Positions 1 to 6,592 of a stretch of DNA of 22,172 nucleotides are shown one piece after another. Origin of the DNA: a virus; the IMG/VR virus record IMGVR_UViG_3300049617_000202, positions 1 to 22,172 of that record, one strand, 5' to 3'. A model generated the notes under the pieces. It did not search any database and was not told the origin of the DNA. It saw only the letters and a list, made by a program, of their open reading frames with translations. The position numbers were made by a program, and so were the translations under genes. Each line of letters opens with the position of its first letter. The first letter of the stretch is position 1.

Positions 1-1
1 T

Positions 2-790
2 CGATCCGCGCCAGCCGCGGCTGGCGGCGATGCTGGAGAAGAGAGGGGTGTTGGTCCAGAACCAACGCCATCACGCCACGATCCCGCGACGCGAGCCACG
101 CCTGATGCGAGGGCCGGCCAGGACGAGGACTTAGCTGTTGGTTTAAAACCAACGCCTCCGCACGAGCCCAATCCGCCAAGCGAGTTTGGGCCGGGAGCTA
201 CTCAGGAAAAAGGGGTTGGTGTTGGTTTAAAACCAACGGCGGTGTTGGTTTTAAACCAACAGGGTGTTGGTTCAGAACCAACGGCAGGTGTTGGTTTAAA
301 ACCAACGCCCAAGGTTCTTCCTGATCTTAAAGGTATCGAAGGTATTGAAGGTATTGATGAGAACTGGAGTGGTCTTGATGAGAGTAATATCTCTTTAAGA
401 CCACTCCAGAAAGAACCCGCGCGCGAGGCGGCTGTTGGTTTAAAACCAACACCTGAGAAATATCGGCCGGCGCATTGGCCGACGTGGCAAACTGAAAACC
501 GGCTGATGCGGGAGTTGTGGGAGTTTTTCCGGTCGTTCGTGGGGGAGGAGGGAGCCAGGCTGATCATGGAAGGGGATGGTACTGAGGAGAGGCGGGGCTA
601 TGGGAAGCAGTGGCGCTGGCGGATCCGGGAGTTTCCGTTCTGTGTGGAGCAGGCGGTGAAGAGGGTGGAGGCTTGCCGGCGTGAGGTGAAGAGTGTGGGC
701 GGGGCGCTGAATATCGAGTTCATCAAGGCGCAGCGGGCCTGGCTGAAGAAGCAACGGGAGCGACGGGAAGCGGAGGAGGAGGAGGGATGA
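2..790 (+). CDS. Partial hypothetical protein with a repeat-rich N-terminal part (5' end outside window)
   Basis: The reading frame is open from base 2 to the TGA at 788-790, so the true start lies upstream. A GTG at 242 is possible but would fall inside a palindrome cluster. I do not recognise the protein. About the first 150 residues are low complexity and carry six copies of a VGLKPT/VGSEPT/VGPEPT peptide, each encoded by a GTTGGTTTAAAACCAAC-type palindrome, plus a GIEGIEGID run. About 105 C-terminal residues look globular and helical, rich in Trp, Arg and Glu (WPTWQTENRLMRELWEFF, then GKQWRWRIREFPF), ending in a charged tail. The ATGA overlap with the next gene suggests one transcript with the ParB-type gene. 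That position would suit a replication or DNA-binding role, but this is only inference. Confidence 0.7.
   Translation, partial: RSAPAAAGGDAGEERGVGPEPTPSRHDPATRATPDARAGQDEDLAVGLKPTPPHEPNPPSEFGPGATQEKGVGVGLKPTAVLVLNQQGVGSEPTAGVGLKPTPKVLPDLKGIEGIEGIDENWSGLDESNISLRPLQKEPAREAAVGLKPTPEKYRPAHWPTWQTENRLMRELWEFFRSFVGEEGARLIMEGDGTEERRGYGKQWRWRIREFPFCVEQAVKRVEACRREVKSVGGALNIEFIKAQRAWLKKQRERREAEEEEG
50..450 (+). repeat. Cluster of seven 17-bp palindromic repeats (GTTGGTTTAAAACCAAC family)
   Basis: Copies lie at 50-66, 137-153, 221-237, 244-260, 266-282, 290-306 and 434-450. The unit has 8-bp arms around one central base. Copies at 50 and 266 carry centre variants (TCCAGA, TTCAGA). The copy at 244 is the reverse complement. 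The six forward copies all share one phase relative to the partial gene and read VG(L/S/P)(K/E)PT. The inverted copy is shifted and reads LVLNQQ. Spacing is irregular, which argues against CRISPR. Confidence 0.95.
364..409. repeat. Perfect 13-bp inverted repeat inside a coding region
   Basis: CTGGAGTGGTCTT at 364-376 is matched exactly by its reverse complement at 397-409. Inside the 20-nt loop, AGAG (381-384) can pair with CTCT (391-394). The region is translated as part of the partial gene. Its arms differ from the 17-bp palindromes around it, so it is a second repeat type or an RNA hairpin. Confidence 0.85.
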
Positions 791-1200
791 TGGCTACGCC
801 GCTGGTGATGAGCAGGGAGGCGGTGGCGGCGATCCGGGTGGTGCGGGGGTACGCGGAGACGCGGGTGTTCTCGATGCAGGATATTTTCGCGGCGATGCAA
901 ACGGGCTATCGAATCGGGGATGATCCCCACTTCCGAGTGGAGATTCCGATGGGGTTCATTTGTTGTTATAGCGTGGAGATGCAAGAGATCGGCAAGTGCC
1001 GGCATCTATCTATCTCCGTGGCGCGGGAGGGGAGGGTGGTGCATCCGGATGCCGCGCGGTTGCTTGCAGAGGAGTTCGGGTTCCGCGGGGGCCTGAATGA
1101 TTACAACCTGGTCTGGATGGAGGATCTGCCAGACGGGCGGAAGGCTGTGAATTTACTTCAACTTTTTGACCCACCTATTCCAACACCACAAACCTTATGA
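787..1200 (+). CDS. Conserved hypothetical phage protein (137 aa)
   Basis: The ATG at 787 overlaps the previous stop as ATGA and follows a purine-rich GGAGGAGGAGGAGG tract, a good ribosome binding site. The protein has no membrane segment. Its middle contains CRHLSISVAREGRVVHPDAARLLAEEFGF, a pattern I associate with small phage-encoded proteins of unknown role, but I cannot name the family. The stop overlaps the ATG of the ParB-type gene, again as ATGA, so the two are probably translated together. Codons end mostly in G, as in its neighbours. Confidence 0.75.
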   Translation: MMATPLVMSREAVAAIRVVRGYAETRVFSMQDIFAAMQTGYRIGDDPHFRVEIPMGFICCYSVEMQEIGKCRHLSISVAREGRVVHPDAARLLAEEFGFRGGLNDYNLVWMEDLPDGRKAVNLLQLFDPPIPTPQTL

Positions 1201-2984
1201 AATTCGCAATTGCAACAGAACTTAGGGAAGGCGCCCGGGCTGACCGAGCGGCCCGGAAGGAAAAGAGAAAGCCAAAACTTAGCCAGGAAGCTATGGAGAG
1301 GATCGCCGCGGCGCAACGGGCGCGATGGGCGGCGTCGCGGGCGGAGCAAGCCAAGGGAAGCAGGGCCGCCACGGCCGGAATGGCCGCAACGACCCATTGT
1401 TCTCCCACGAACGGTGGAGACAATAGTCCACAGACAGCAAATATCGAGGCGCCGGCGATAACTCTGGGGGAGGGGATCATGGCGCTGGATAAGACGATCA
1501 CGGACGCCGCGAGGCGCGCGGGGGTGCCTGTGGCGGCGATGAAGCATCTGCCGGCGCCGCTGGTGAATGCGGCGATCCTGGGGAAGGATGGGTATCAACT
1601 CATGCCGCTGGACCGGATCAAGCCGAGCCCGCTGAATCGTAAGGAGCGGGACGCGGCGAAGTATAAGGAGCTGGTGGAGAGTGTGCGGGAGCACGGGGTG
1701 ATATCGCCGATTATGATCAGGCCGCTGCCCAGGGAGGCGGGCTCGGCAGCGGAGGAGATGCTGCCGGTGTATGAGATTGTGTATGGCGAGGGGCGGTGGA
1801 TGGCCTGCGGGGATGTGGGCCTGAAGGAGATTCCGGCGATCATCCGAGGCGATATGGATGAACGCGCGGCGGAGGAGCTGAGGCTTACGGAGAATCTGCA
1901 ACGGGAGGATCTGCGGCCGGTGGACGAGGCGAGAGGGTTCAAGCGGTTGATGGAATTGGGGGCCTCGATTGCGGACCTGGTGAAGAAGTTGAACCGCAGC
2001 CAGGCGTCGATTTATAACCGGCTGAAGCTGCTGGAGCTGCCGGAGACGATTCTAAAGGAGGTTGAGGCCGGGAAGCTTTCTGCGAGTCACGCGGATTTGG
2101 CGGTGCGGATTGAGAATCCAGAGGTGCAGGCGAAATTTGTGAAGGAGATTCTGACGCCGAAAGAGGAATGGGTGGATGGGGAAAAAGTGGAACGGGAAGT
2201 GTCTGTGAGGGAGGCCAAGGTGCTGGCGGACCGGGCGAAAGAGGAGGCTGAGCGCGAGGAGAAATGGAACTCTGAAACGAAAAAATTCCGTCAAGAGGGG
2301 ATGGATGTGCTGAGTCTGGAGGCGAGTGAGAAGGTGTTTAAGCCGTACTCTAACCAACTCAAGGACAGCTATGTGAGCGCGGAGGCGGTCTGTCCCTATG
2401 ATGACCGCAAATGGACGTGGCGCAGGCTGATGGATGTCTTTCCGAACTCGCCCCAGGCGATGGTGGCCGCGGACTCTCACAGCGGAAAGCCGGTGATTTT
2501 TTATCCCTTCCGAGGGGCATGCAGCGCTCTCAAAAGGTCCGGCATCGTGATCCCGGCCGAGAAGGACGAGAAGTTGAACGCGGCCGATCTCCGTAAAAAG
2601 CAATTGGAAGAACAGGCGGCGCAGCGCGAATTGATGATCGAGGGGGACAAGCGTCGTCTGGCGCCGGTGATCGCGGCGGTGGAGAGTCGCGAGCCGAATG
2701 CCGGCACGTGGCGGTTCATTGCGGATGATCTCGCTGAGCGTAATGAATGGGATCTTGAAATCCTTGGACGTCGAGGAATTGACTATAACCGGGAGAAGGG
2801 CGGCTGGGACGCGCACGTAAAGGCGCTAAAGGGGTATATCGCCAAGGCGGATGGCAAGGTGCTGCGGGGGCTGGTGATTGAGATGTTGCTCTGGGACTGT
2901 AATCGGGTGGACGAGGCGAAGCTGAGGCGGCTGGCGGGGATGGTGAATGTGAAATTACAAACGGTTGTAAAGGGGAAGAAGTGA
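1197..2984 (+). CDS. ParB/Spo0J-family DNA-binding protein (595 aa)
   Basis: A ParB N-terminal domain spans about residues 134-285. It holds a box 2-like GEGRW (197-201), where the usual GERR has become GEGR, and a box 3-like TENLQREDL (231-239). These are the CTP-binding elements of ParB-family CTPases. A helix-turn-helix follows at about 256-278 (ASIADLVKKLNRSQASIYNRLKLL). Residues 20-50 are basic and include a KLSQEAMERIAAAQRARW stretch. The region from about 320 to 595 is long, charged and unassigned, making this roughly twice the usual ParB length. No ParA gene is visible, so it may bind phage DNA for segregation, replication control or regulation. ATGA and GTGA overlaps couple it to both neighbours. 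A TTACAAACGGTTGTAA repeat encodes part of the C-terminus. Confidence 0.88.
   Translation: MKFAIATELREGARADRAARKEKRKPKLSQEAMERIAAAQRARWAASRAEQAKGSRAATAGMAATTHCSPTNGGDNSPQTANIEAPAITLGEGIMALDKTITDAARRAGVPVAAMKHLPAPLVNAAILGKDGYQLMPLDRIKPSPLNRKERDAAKYKELVESVREHGVISPIMIRPLPREAGSAAEEMLPVYEIVYGEGRWMACGDVGLKEIPAIIRGDMDERAAEELRLTENLQREDLRPVDEARGFKRLMELGASIADLVKKLNRSQASIYNRLKLLELPETILKEVEAGKLSASHADLAVRIENPEVQAKFVKEILTPKEEWVDGEKVEREVSVREAKVLADRAKEEAEREEKWNSETKKFRQEGMDVLSLEASEKVFKPYSNQLKDSYVSAEAVCPYDDRKWTWRRLMDVFPNSPQAMVAADSHSGKPVIFYPFRGACSALKRSGIVIPAEKDEKLNAADLRKKQLEEQAAQRELMIEGDKRRLAPVIAAVESREPNAGTWRFIADDLAERNEWDLEILGRRGIDYNREKGGWDAHVKALKGYIAKADGKVLRGLVIEMLLWDCNRVDEAKLRRLAGMVNVKLQTVVKGKK
2955..2970. repeat. 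TTACAAACGGTTGTAA palindromic repeat, copy 1
   Basis: A 16-bp element with 6-bp arms around ACGG, in the last codons of the ParB-type gene, read as LQTVV. Further copies are at 11684-11699 (same orientation) and at 17440-17455 and 21162-21177 (inverted). Confidence 0.9.
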
Positions 2985-3226
2985 TCATCCCTTTGGACAT
3001 CCGGGGTTGCTTTGAGGAGTTCGTCGCCGCGGCGTATCGCGGTTCCGTTGGGCCTGATTCAGTTCAGTATATGGAATGCGAACGGGCCTTTGTGGCTGGG
3101 ATGCACGCGCTCCTTTGCCACATGTTGACCTTTGATGATGCTGTTACGGGCGATGCGGAGCTGGAGCGGCTGCTGGCGGAGACTCGCGATTTTGGAAAAC
3201 GTGTCGGTGGCTCGGGAGGAAATTAA
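2981..3226 (+). CDS. Small hypothetical protein (81 aa)
   Basis: A GTG start at 2981 overlaps the ParB-type stop as GTGA. The in-frame ATG later in the gene would remove most of the acidic helical N-terminal half. The sequence begins IIPLDIRGCFEEFVAAAYRG and ends in a Gly-rich tail. It has no recognisable motif or membrane segment. The coupling and shared G-ending codons place it in the same operon. Function unknown. Confidence 0.65.
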   Translation: MIIPLDIRGCFEEFVAAAYRGSVGPDSVQYMECERAFVAGMHALLCHMLTFDDAVTGDAELERLLAETRDFGKRVGGSGGN

Positions 3227-3240
3227 GGTAATGTGCACGG

Positions 3241-3615
3241 ATGGTGCCGTTTCGAATCGCGCTGGATGTGGAGTTGCTCACATCGAAGGAGGTCTGTTTT
3301 ATCCTGAAGTGGTCTCGGATGACGCTGTGGCGGCGGAAGATGGAGGGATGCCCGTTTGTGGCGGGTCGCATAAGCGGGGCGAGCCTGGCTGCGTGGCTGA
3401 GGGCGCGGGTGGCTCCGAAAAATCAGGAGGGGTCGGCTATTCCAAAATGGAAACGGAAGCCGCGGCGCGCGTGTACGGTGGGACCGATGGGACAGAATGG
3501 GACCATTTGTTACCTGAAATCGATGGCGGGGGGTGAGGCTGTGATGCTTATCAAGGTGCATGCTCAAAGAATCCCGCGACTGCGCCGGTTCCCGCAGGAC
3601 GTTTGTCACGCCTGA
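3241..3615 (+). CDS. Excisionase-like helix-turn-helix protein (124 aa)
   Basis: Residues 12-55 (LLTSKEVCFILKWSRMTLWRRKMEG.PFVAGRISGASLAAWL) have the layout of the HTH_17/MerR-like excisionase domain: a helix-turn-helix, a short wing, then a helix carrying the W-L pair. Such proteins bind DNA as excisionases or small phage regulators. I chose this frame over an overlapping open one at 3132-3536 because only this one carries a domain. The C-terminal half is basic and irregular. It includes a run of three TGGGAC units near 3479-3503, which suggests repeat insertion or a frame change beyond the HTH. No strong ribosome binding site sits directly before the ATG, though GGGAGGA lies about 20 nt upstream. 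Confidence 0.6.
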   Translation: MVPFRIALDVELLTSKEVCFILKWSRMTLWRRKMEGCPFVAGRISGASLAAWLRARVAPKNQEGSAIPKWKRKPRRACTVGPMGQNGTICYLKSMAGGEAVMLIKVHAQRIPRLRRFPQDVCHA

Positions 3616-3624
3616 TGGGGCACG

Positions 3625-4191
3625 ATGACGCCGAAATTTCACGATGCGTCTGATCGGCCGGAGGCGAGTTATTGGCCGGAAATCAATATGGATACGCCGC
3701 TGGATGTGGCGATGGAGCTGATCGCGAAACAGTCTGTGATGCTGCCGGCGAATGTGGGGCGCGCGTGGTTTAATAAGACGGCGGCGACGGTGATGATGGC
3801 GGCGATTGAGGAGGCTAAGGGGGAGGATCGGCTCAGGGATTTGTTCGACGGGGCGGAGCCGTCGCGGGTGGACCTGGAGATGACGGCGCGGCTGCTGTCG
3901 GAGATTGCAACGAGTGATAATTGCCGGCTGCAGGCTCGGTGCATGGAGTTTGTGCTGGAGTTGACGACGGAGAGCCAGACGGAGATCGCGGCGGCCGAAG
4001 GGGTGGGCAGGGCGGCTGTGAGTAAGCGGTGTATCAGGATTTGTGAGGCGCTGGGGCTACCGCCAAGCCGCGGGATGAAGAAGGAGAAGACGCGCGCTGT
4101 TTATGCCGATAGGCAACGGGGGAAACGCAGCCGGCCGGCGCGCGAGCCGTGGGCGTTCATGGGGATGCTGGGAGGGATTTATGGAGTTTGA
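3625..4191 (+). CDS. HTH-containing phage regulatory-type protein (188 aa)
   Basis: Residues 118-139 (QTEIAAAEGVGRAAVSKRCIRI) form a helix-turn-helix resembling sigma-70 region 4 or other tri-helical DNA-binding domains. It is preceded by a helical region and followed by a strongly basic tail (GMKKEKTRAVYADRQRGKRSRP). A role in DNA binding, for example early regulation or replication, is likely, but no family was recognised. The ATG at 3625 follows a GATGGGG stretch. The gene's last codons overlap the start of the next gene by 11 bp. Confidence 0.7.
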   Translation: MTPKFHDASDRPEASYWPEINMDTPLDVAMELIAKQSVMLPANVGRAWFNKTAATVMMAAIEEAKGEDRLRDLFDGAEPSRVDLEMTARLLSEIATSDNCRLQARCMEFVLELTTESQTEIAAAEGVGRAAVSKRCIRICEALGLPPSRGMKKEKTRAVYADRQRGKRSRPAREPWAFMGMLGGIYGV

Positions 4192-4696
4192 TCCGTTTGC
4201 GCCATTGGTTGTGGTGGACGAGCTGGCGTACGCAATCGACGATGCGCTCAATAGTGTGGATGAGACGATGGGTATGGTGGGTTTGACTATTCGGAAGATC
4301 ATTATCGCAGGGCGGATGCTGATCGTTAAGAAGGGGGAATTGAAATACGGTGAGTTTTTCCACTGGATCGAGGCTCATTATCCACGGCTGCTGAGATCTG
4401 TGGCACAGCGCTGGATGAAGCTGGCGGAGTTTGACGCCAGGAAGGGCGCTGATCTGGAGAATGCTAACAGTGTGACGCAGGCGTACAGGCTGGCAGGCAT
4501 ACTGCCGGAACTGGATGGAGGGACTGGCGATAGCAAGGGGTATGGCTCGGCGTCGTTCATCACGCACCTGGTGCAGGCGAGTAATCAGCTCAACGCACGG
4601 ATATCCAACTGCCCGGTCGCGCAGTGGTCCGCGCAAGATCGATCGCTATTAAAGCAACGCCTCGAGCCCTTGGCAGAGCTTTACGCCAAGCTGTGA
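4181..4696 (+). CDS. DUF3102-like phage protein (171 aa)
   Basis: I placed the start at the ATG at 4181 because GGAGGG lies 4-9 nt upstream. An in-frame ATG at 4103 would add a basic stretch that only reads through the previous gene. Residues 40-84 (IIAGRMLIVKKGELKYGEFFHWIEAHYPRLLRSVAQRWMKLAEF) match the DUF3102 pattern, in which a helix with G-K-L is followed by HG/YG-F-W-E and an Arg-rich helix ending in RxMKLAE. DUF3102 proteins occur in phages and mobile elements and their function is unknown. This is the last gene of the G-ending-codon block, followed by about 110 bp without a convincing gene. Confidence 0.7.
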   Translation: MEFDPFAPLVVVDELAYAIDDALNSVDETMGMVGLTIRKIIIAGRMLIVKKGELKYGEFFHWIEAHYPRLLRSVAQRWMKLAEFDARKGADLENANSVTQAYRLAGILPELDGGTGDSKGYGSASFITHLVQASNQLNARISNCPVAQWSAQDRSLLKQRLEPLAELYAKL

Positions 4697-4806
4697 CCGG
4701 CCTACCCTTATGGCATCTATAGTCGACCCTCCCCCCTACAAGGAATCTCTTCCCCAACCACCCCAGCCGAGGGGTCTTGGCGACTCTCAGCGTTTTCGTA
4801 CGTGTT

Positions 4807-5622
4807 ATGAAAAAAACAGGTTCCCATGATTCCACGCGCCGGCTGACGGCGAAGGGGGTCGAGGCATCGGGGATTCCGGTCTTTTGTTCCTTCACGAAGA
4901 TCGCGCCGGCGGCGGAACTGAAGCCGTTCCCTGGGAACTGGAACAAACATCCGGCGGCGCAACTGGATCGGTATGAGCGGGTGGTGATGGGCAACGGCTG
5001 GCGCCGGGCCGTCGTGGTGTCCGCGCTCTCTGGCTGCATCACGAAGGGCCATGGCGCCTGGCAGATGGCGCCGCGCCGGGGACTCGAGGTGCCGGTGGAG
5101 ATTCAGGTTTACCGGAACCGCGCCGAGGAGATCCGCGACCTGGTGGCGGATAACAAACTGGCCGATCTCGCGGAGAGCGACGACGAGGCGTTGCTCAAAC
5201 TGCTGTCGGAACTGGATGCAACGGACCTTCAATTCGCCGCGGTGACCAGCGCTGAGTTGGAACGGTTGATGGCCGAGACGGATATCCCGGAGGGCGAATT
5301 TCCCATCACGTCGAAGCTCGGCGAGAGTTACGACTACGTGCTCATCTTCACGACGAACGCCACGGAGTTCGCCTTCCTCCAAACCCTGCTCAATATCCGT
5401 CAGGAACGTTCGTACAAGAAAACCGGCGTCGGCCTCGGCCGCGCGATCCCGCTCGATCGGGCACTGAAAGCTCTCCATGAAAATCGTCATTCCATCCATG
5501 TCGCGGGCAAACTCGATGACGAGCCACTGGCTCCTTCCAAACGCGGTCGTGTGCGTGCCACTAAGCCAGTTCGGAGAGTACGCCAAGGCGGTCCCAAGCG
5601 TACGGCTGCTAAGTCACCCTGA
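4807..5622 (+). CDS. ParB/sulfiredoxin-fold (ParB-like nuclease domain) protein (271 aa)
   Basis: The ATG at 4807 starts MKKTGSHDST. A TTG at 4777 in the same frame could add 10 residues. Residues 30-135 follow the plan of ParB-like domains that accompany phage DNA methylases. They contain PGNWNKHPAAQLDRY, then GNGWRRAVVV, then KGHGAWQMAPRRGLEVPVEIQVY, then DLVADNKLADLAESDDEALLKLLSEL. GHG replaces the usual GHGR/GERR box, so catalysis or CTP binding is uncertain. Residues 176-225 (YDYVLIFTTNATEFAFLQTLLNI..., GVGLGRAIPLDRALKAL) form a second conserved-looking domain I cannot name. The last 46 or so residues are basic and overlap the glycosyltransferase gene by 146 nt. A role in DNA modification or nicking is inferred from the neighbour. 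Confidence 0.75.
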   Translation: MKKTGSHDSTRRLTAKGVEASGIPVFCSFTKIAPAAELKPFPGNWNKHPAAQLDRYERVVMGNGWRRAVVVSALSGCITKGHGAWQMAPRRGLEVPVEIQVYRNRAEEIRDLVADNKLADLAESDDEALLKLLSELDATDLQFAAVTSAELERLMAETDIPEGEFPITSKLGESYDYVLIFTTNATEFAFLQTLLNIRQERSYKKTGVGLGRAIPLDRALKALHENRHSIHVAGKLDDEPLAPSKRGRVRATKPVRRVRQGGPKRTAAKSP

Positions 5623-6229
5623 TTGCGTCAGGGGCCTGACGCCGAAGCTCAATTGGATCCTCGATTACTTCCGGGATGAGGACGCGGTCGTGTTCGTCGA
5701 CGACGACATTGCCAGCGTGCAGCGGTGCTTTGTTTCACCGGGGGAAAGCTCCACCATCCGCGAGCCGGCGCTGATCGAAGCGATCATCCACGCCACTTAC
5801 ATTTTGGCGCGCGACGTGGGCGCTTATTACTTTGGATGGGAGGCCAGCAACGGAGCGCTCCGTTATTACACCGGGTTGAAGCCGATAATGCTTACCGGTT
5901 ACATCAATGGTTGCGCCATGGGATTCCGCAAGGGTCACGGCTTGCGATTTGATGAGAGGATAACCGCGAAAAACGATTTCGATATCGCCGCGGCCAATGC
6001 TCACCGGCACCGGCTCTGCGTTAAAGATTGCCGTTACACGTTCTGCCAAAGGGAAACCTTCACCGGTCGCGGCGGCCAGGCCGCATACCGCACTAATGAA
6101 ACAGAGAAGCGCGATGTGGCGCTCCTACAAAAGAAGTGGGGCGATATCTTTTCCTTCGGTGGCCACAGCGGTACCAGGAAGCGTGACTATGCGGGCATCC
6201 AGAAGATCACTATGAACTTACCCTTCTAA
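5477..6229 (+). CDS. GT-A-fold glycosyltransferase-like protein (250 aa)
   Basis: The N-terminus KIVIPSMSRANS is a typical first strand and nucleotide-sugar loop of phage GT-A enzymes. VVFVDDDI at 71-78 supplies a DxD-type metal site, and a later KNDFDIAAANAHRHRL (165-180) sits where the acidic acceptor or catalytic loop is expected. There is no signal peptide or membrane segment, so it acts in the cytoplasm. In phages such enzymes often transfer sugars to modified DNA bases. With a ParB-like gene directly upstream, that is the leading inference here, but no base hydroxylase or hydroxymethylase is visible. The start is firm because the first strand begins at the ATG, even though that overlaps the upstream gene by 146 nt. 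Confidence 0.78.
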   Translation: MKIVIPSMSRANSMTSHWLLPNAVVCVPLSQFGEYAKAVPSVRLLSHPDCVRGLTPKLNWILDYFRDEDAVVFVDDDIASVQRCFVSPGESSTIREPALIEAIIHATYILARDVGAYYFGWEASNGALRYYTGLKPIMLTGYINGCAMGFRKGHGLRFDERITAKNDFDIAAANAHRHRLCVKDCRYTFCQRETFTGRGGQAAYRTNETEKRDVALLQKKWGDIFSFGGHSGTRKRDYAGIQKITMNLPF

Positions 6230-6230
6230 T

Positions 6231-6524
6231 ATGTGGCTCGACTGGTATTCAAAAAAACCTCTACCCATGCCAGGGCGGATCCTCGATTTTGGCGAACTCG
6301 GGAAGGTCTATGTAGTAGAATCCCGGGACGGATATTCTGAGTTTAATGAAGTCGAGGAGTTCTGGCCCAGGCACCGCGTTTACGGAGTTTATGCCGGATT
6401 CTACCGTCAGATTCTCGTCCGCGTGATTCCTCCCACCTTCAGCACCGGCCCTGCCAAGCGAAAGAAAAGTTCCGCCGATGCTGTAAGTGCTAGACGCAAG
6501 GGGCGGCACCGACGAAACTCCTGA
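6231..6524 (+). CDS. Small hypothetical protein (97 aa)
   Basis: The ATG follows the glycosyltransferase stop by one base. Residues 1-70 look like a compact beta-rich protein (GRILDFGELGKVYVVESRDGYSEFNEVEEFW), with no recognised motif. The last 27 residues are Lys/Arg/Ser-rich and are encoded by DNA that is duplicated upstream of another gene (see the leader at 6441-6592). The natural C-terminus may therefore have been extended into a leader region. Function unknown. Confidence 0.55.
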   Translation: MWLDWYSKKPLPMPGRILDFGELGKVYVVESRDGYSEFNEVEEFWPRHRVYGVYAGFYRQILVRVIPPTFSTGPAKRKKSSADAVSARRKGRHRRNS

Positions 6525-6592
6525 CGTTCCTGAATTACCAGGGACACCAAACCGGGAAGAGACAACCCGAACAAAAACCGTCACCTGCAAAT
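6441..6592 (+). promoter_or_regulatory. Duplicated leader, copy 1, upstream of the DUF932 gene
   Basis: This stretch resembles 8203-8359. Shared blocks, in order: AGCACCGGCCCTGCCA with near-identical flanks (6441-6470), CGAAACTCC near 6513, GGACACCAAACC (6542-6553), GGGAAG, and CAACCC. GGACACCAAACC begins 51 nt before the ATG here and 54 nt before it in copy 2. It is A/C-rich with no clear Shine-Dalgarno. It may hold a promoter or translation signal. Confidence 0.6.

Noticed and set aside
50-450. CRISPR-like array of short palindromic repeats
   Set aside because: Spacing is irregular (5 to 128 nt between units), units are 17 bp with one inverted copy, there are no uniform spacers or cas genes, and the DNA is an open reading frame.
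202-567. Minus-strand frame with VGFKPTP/WFKTN repeats
   Set aside because: The palindromes read similarly on both strands. The plus frame is open to the window edge and coupled to the next gene, so the minus reading is a shadow.
1158-1901. 247-aa minus-strand frame opposite the ParB-type gene
   Set aside because: His/Arg/Pro-rich shadow with no domain, opposite a strongly supported gene.
3132-3536. Alternative plus-strand frame over the excisionase-like gene
   Set aside because: It has no domain and a low-complexity Gly-rich product, whereas the 3241 frame carries a recognisable HTH.
4697-4806. Possible promoter or terminator in the gap before the ParB-like/glycosyltransferase pair
   Set aside because: It contains pyrimidine-rich stretches and TTGGCG, but no stable hairpin with a T run and no acceptable -10 at the right spacing.
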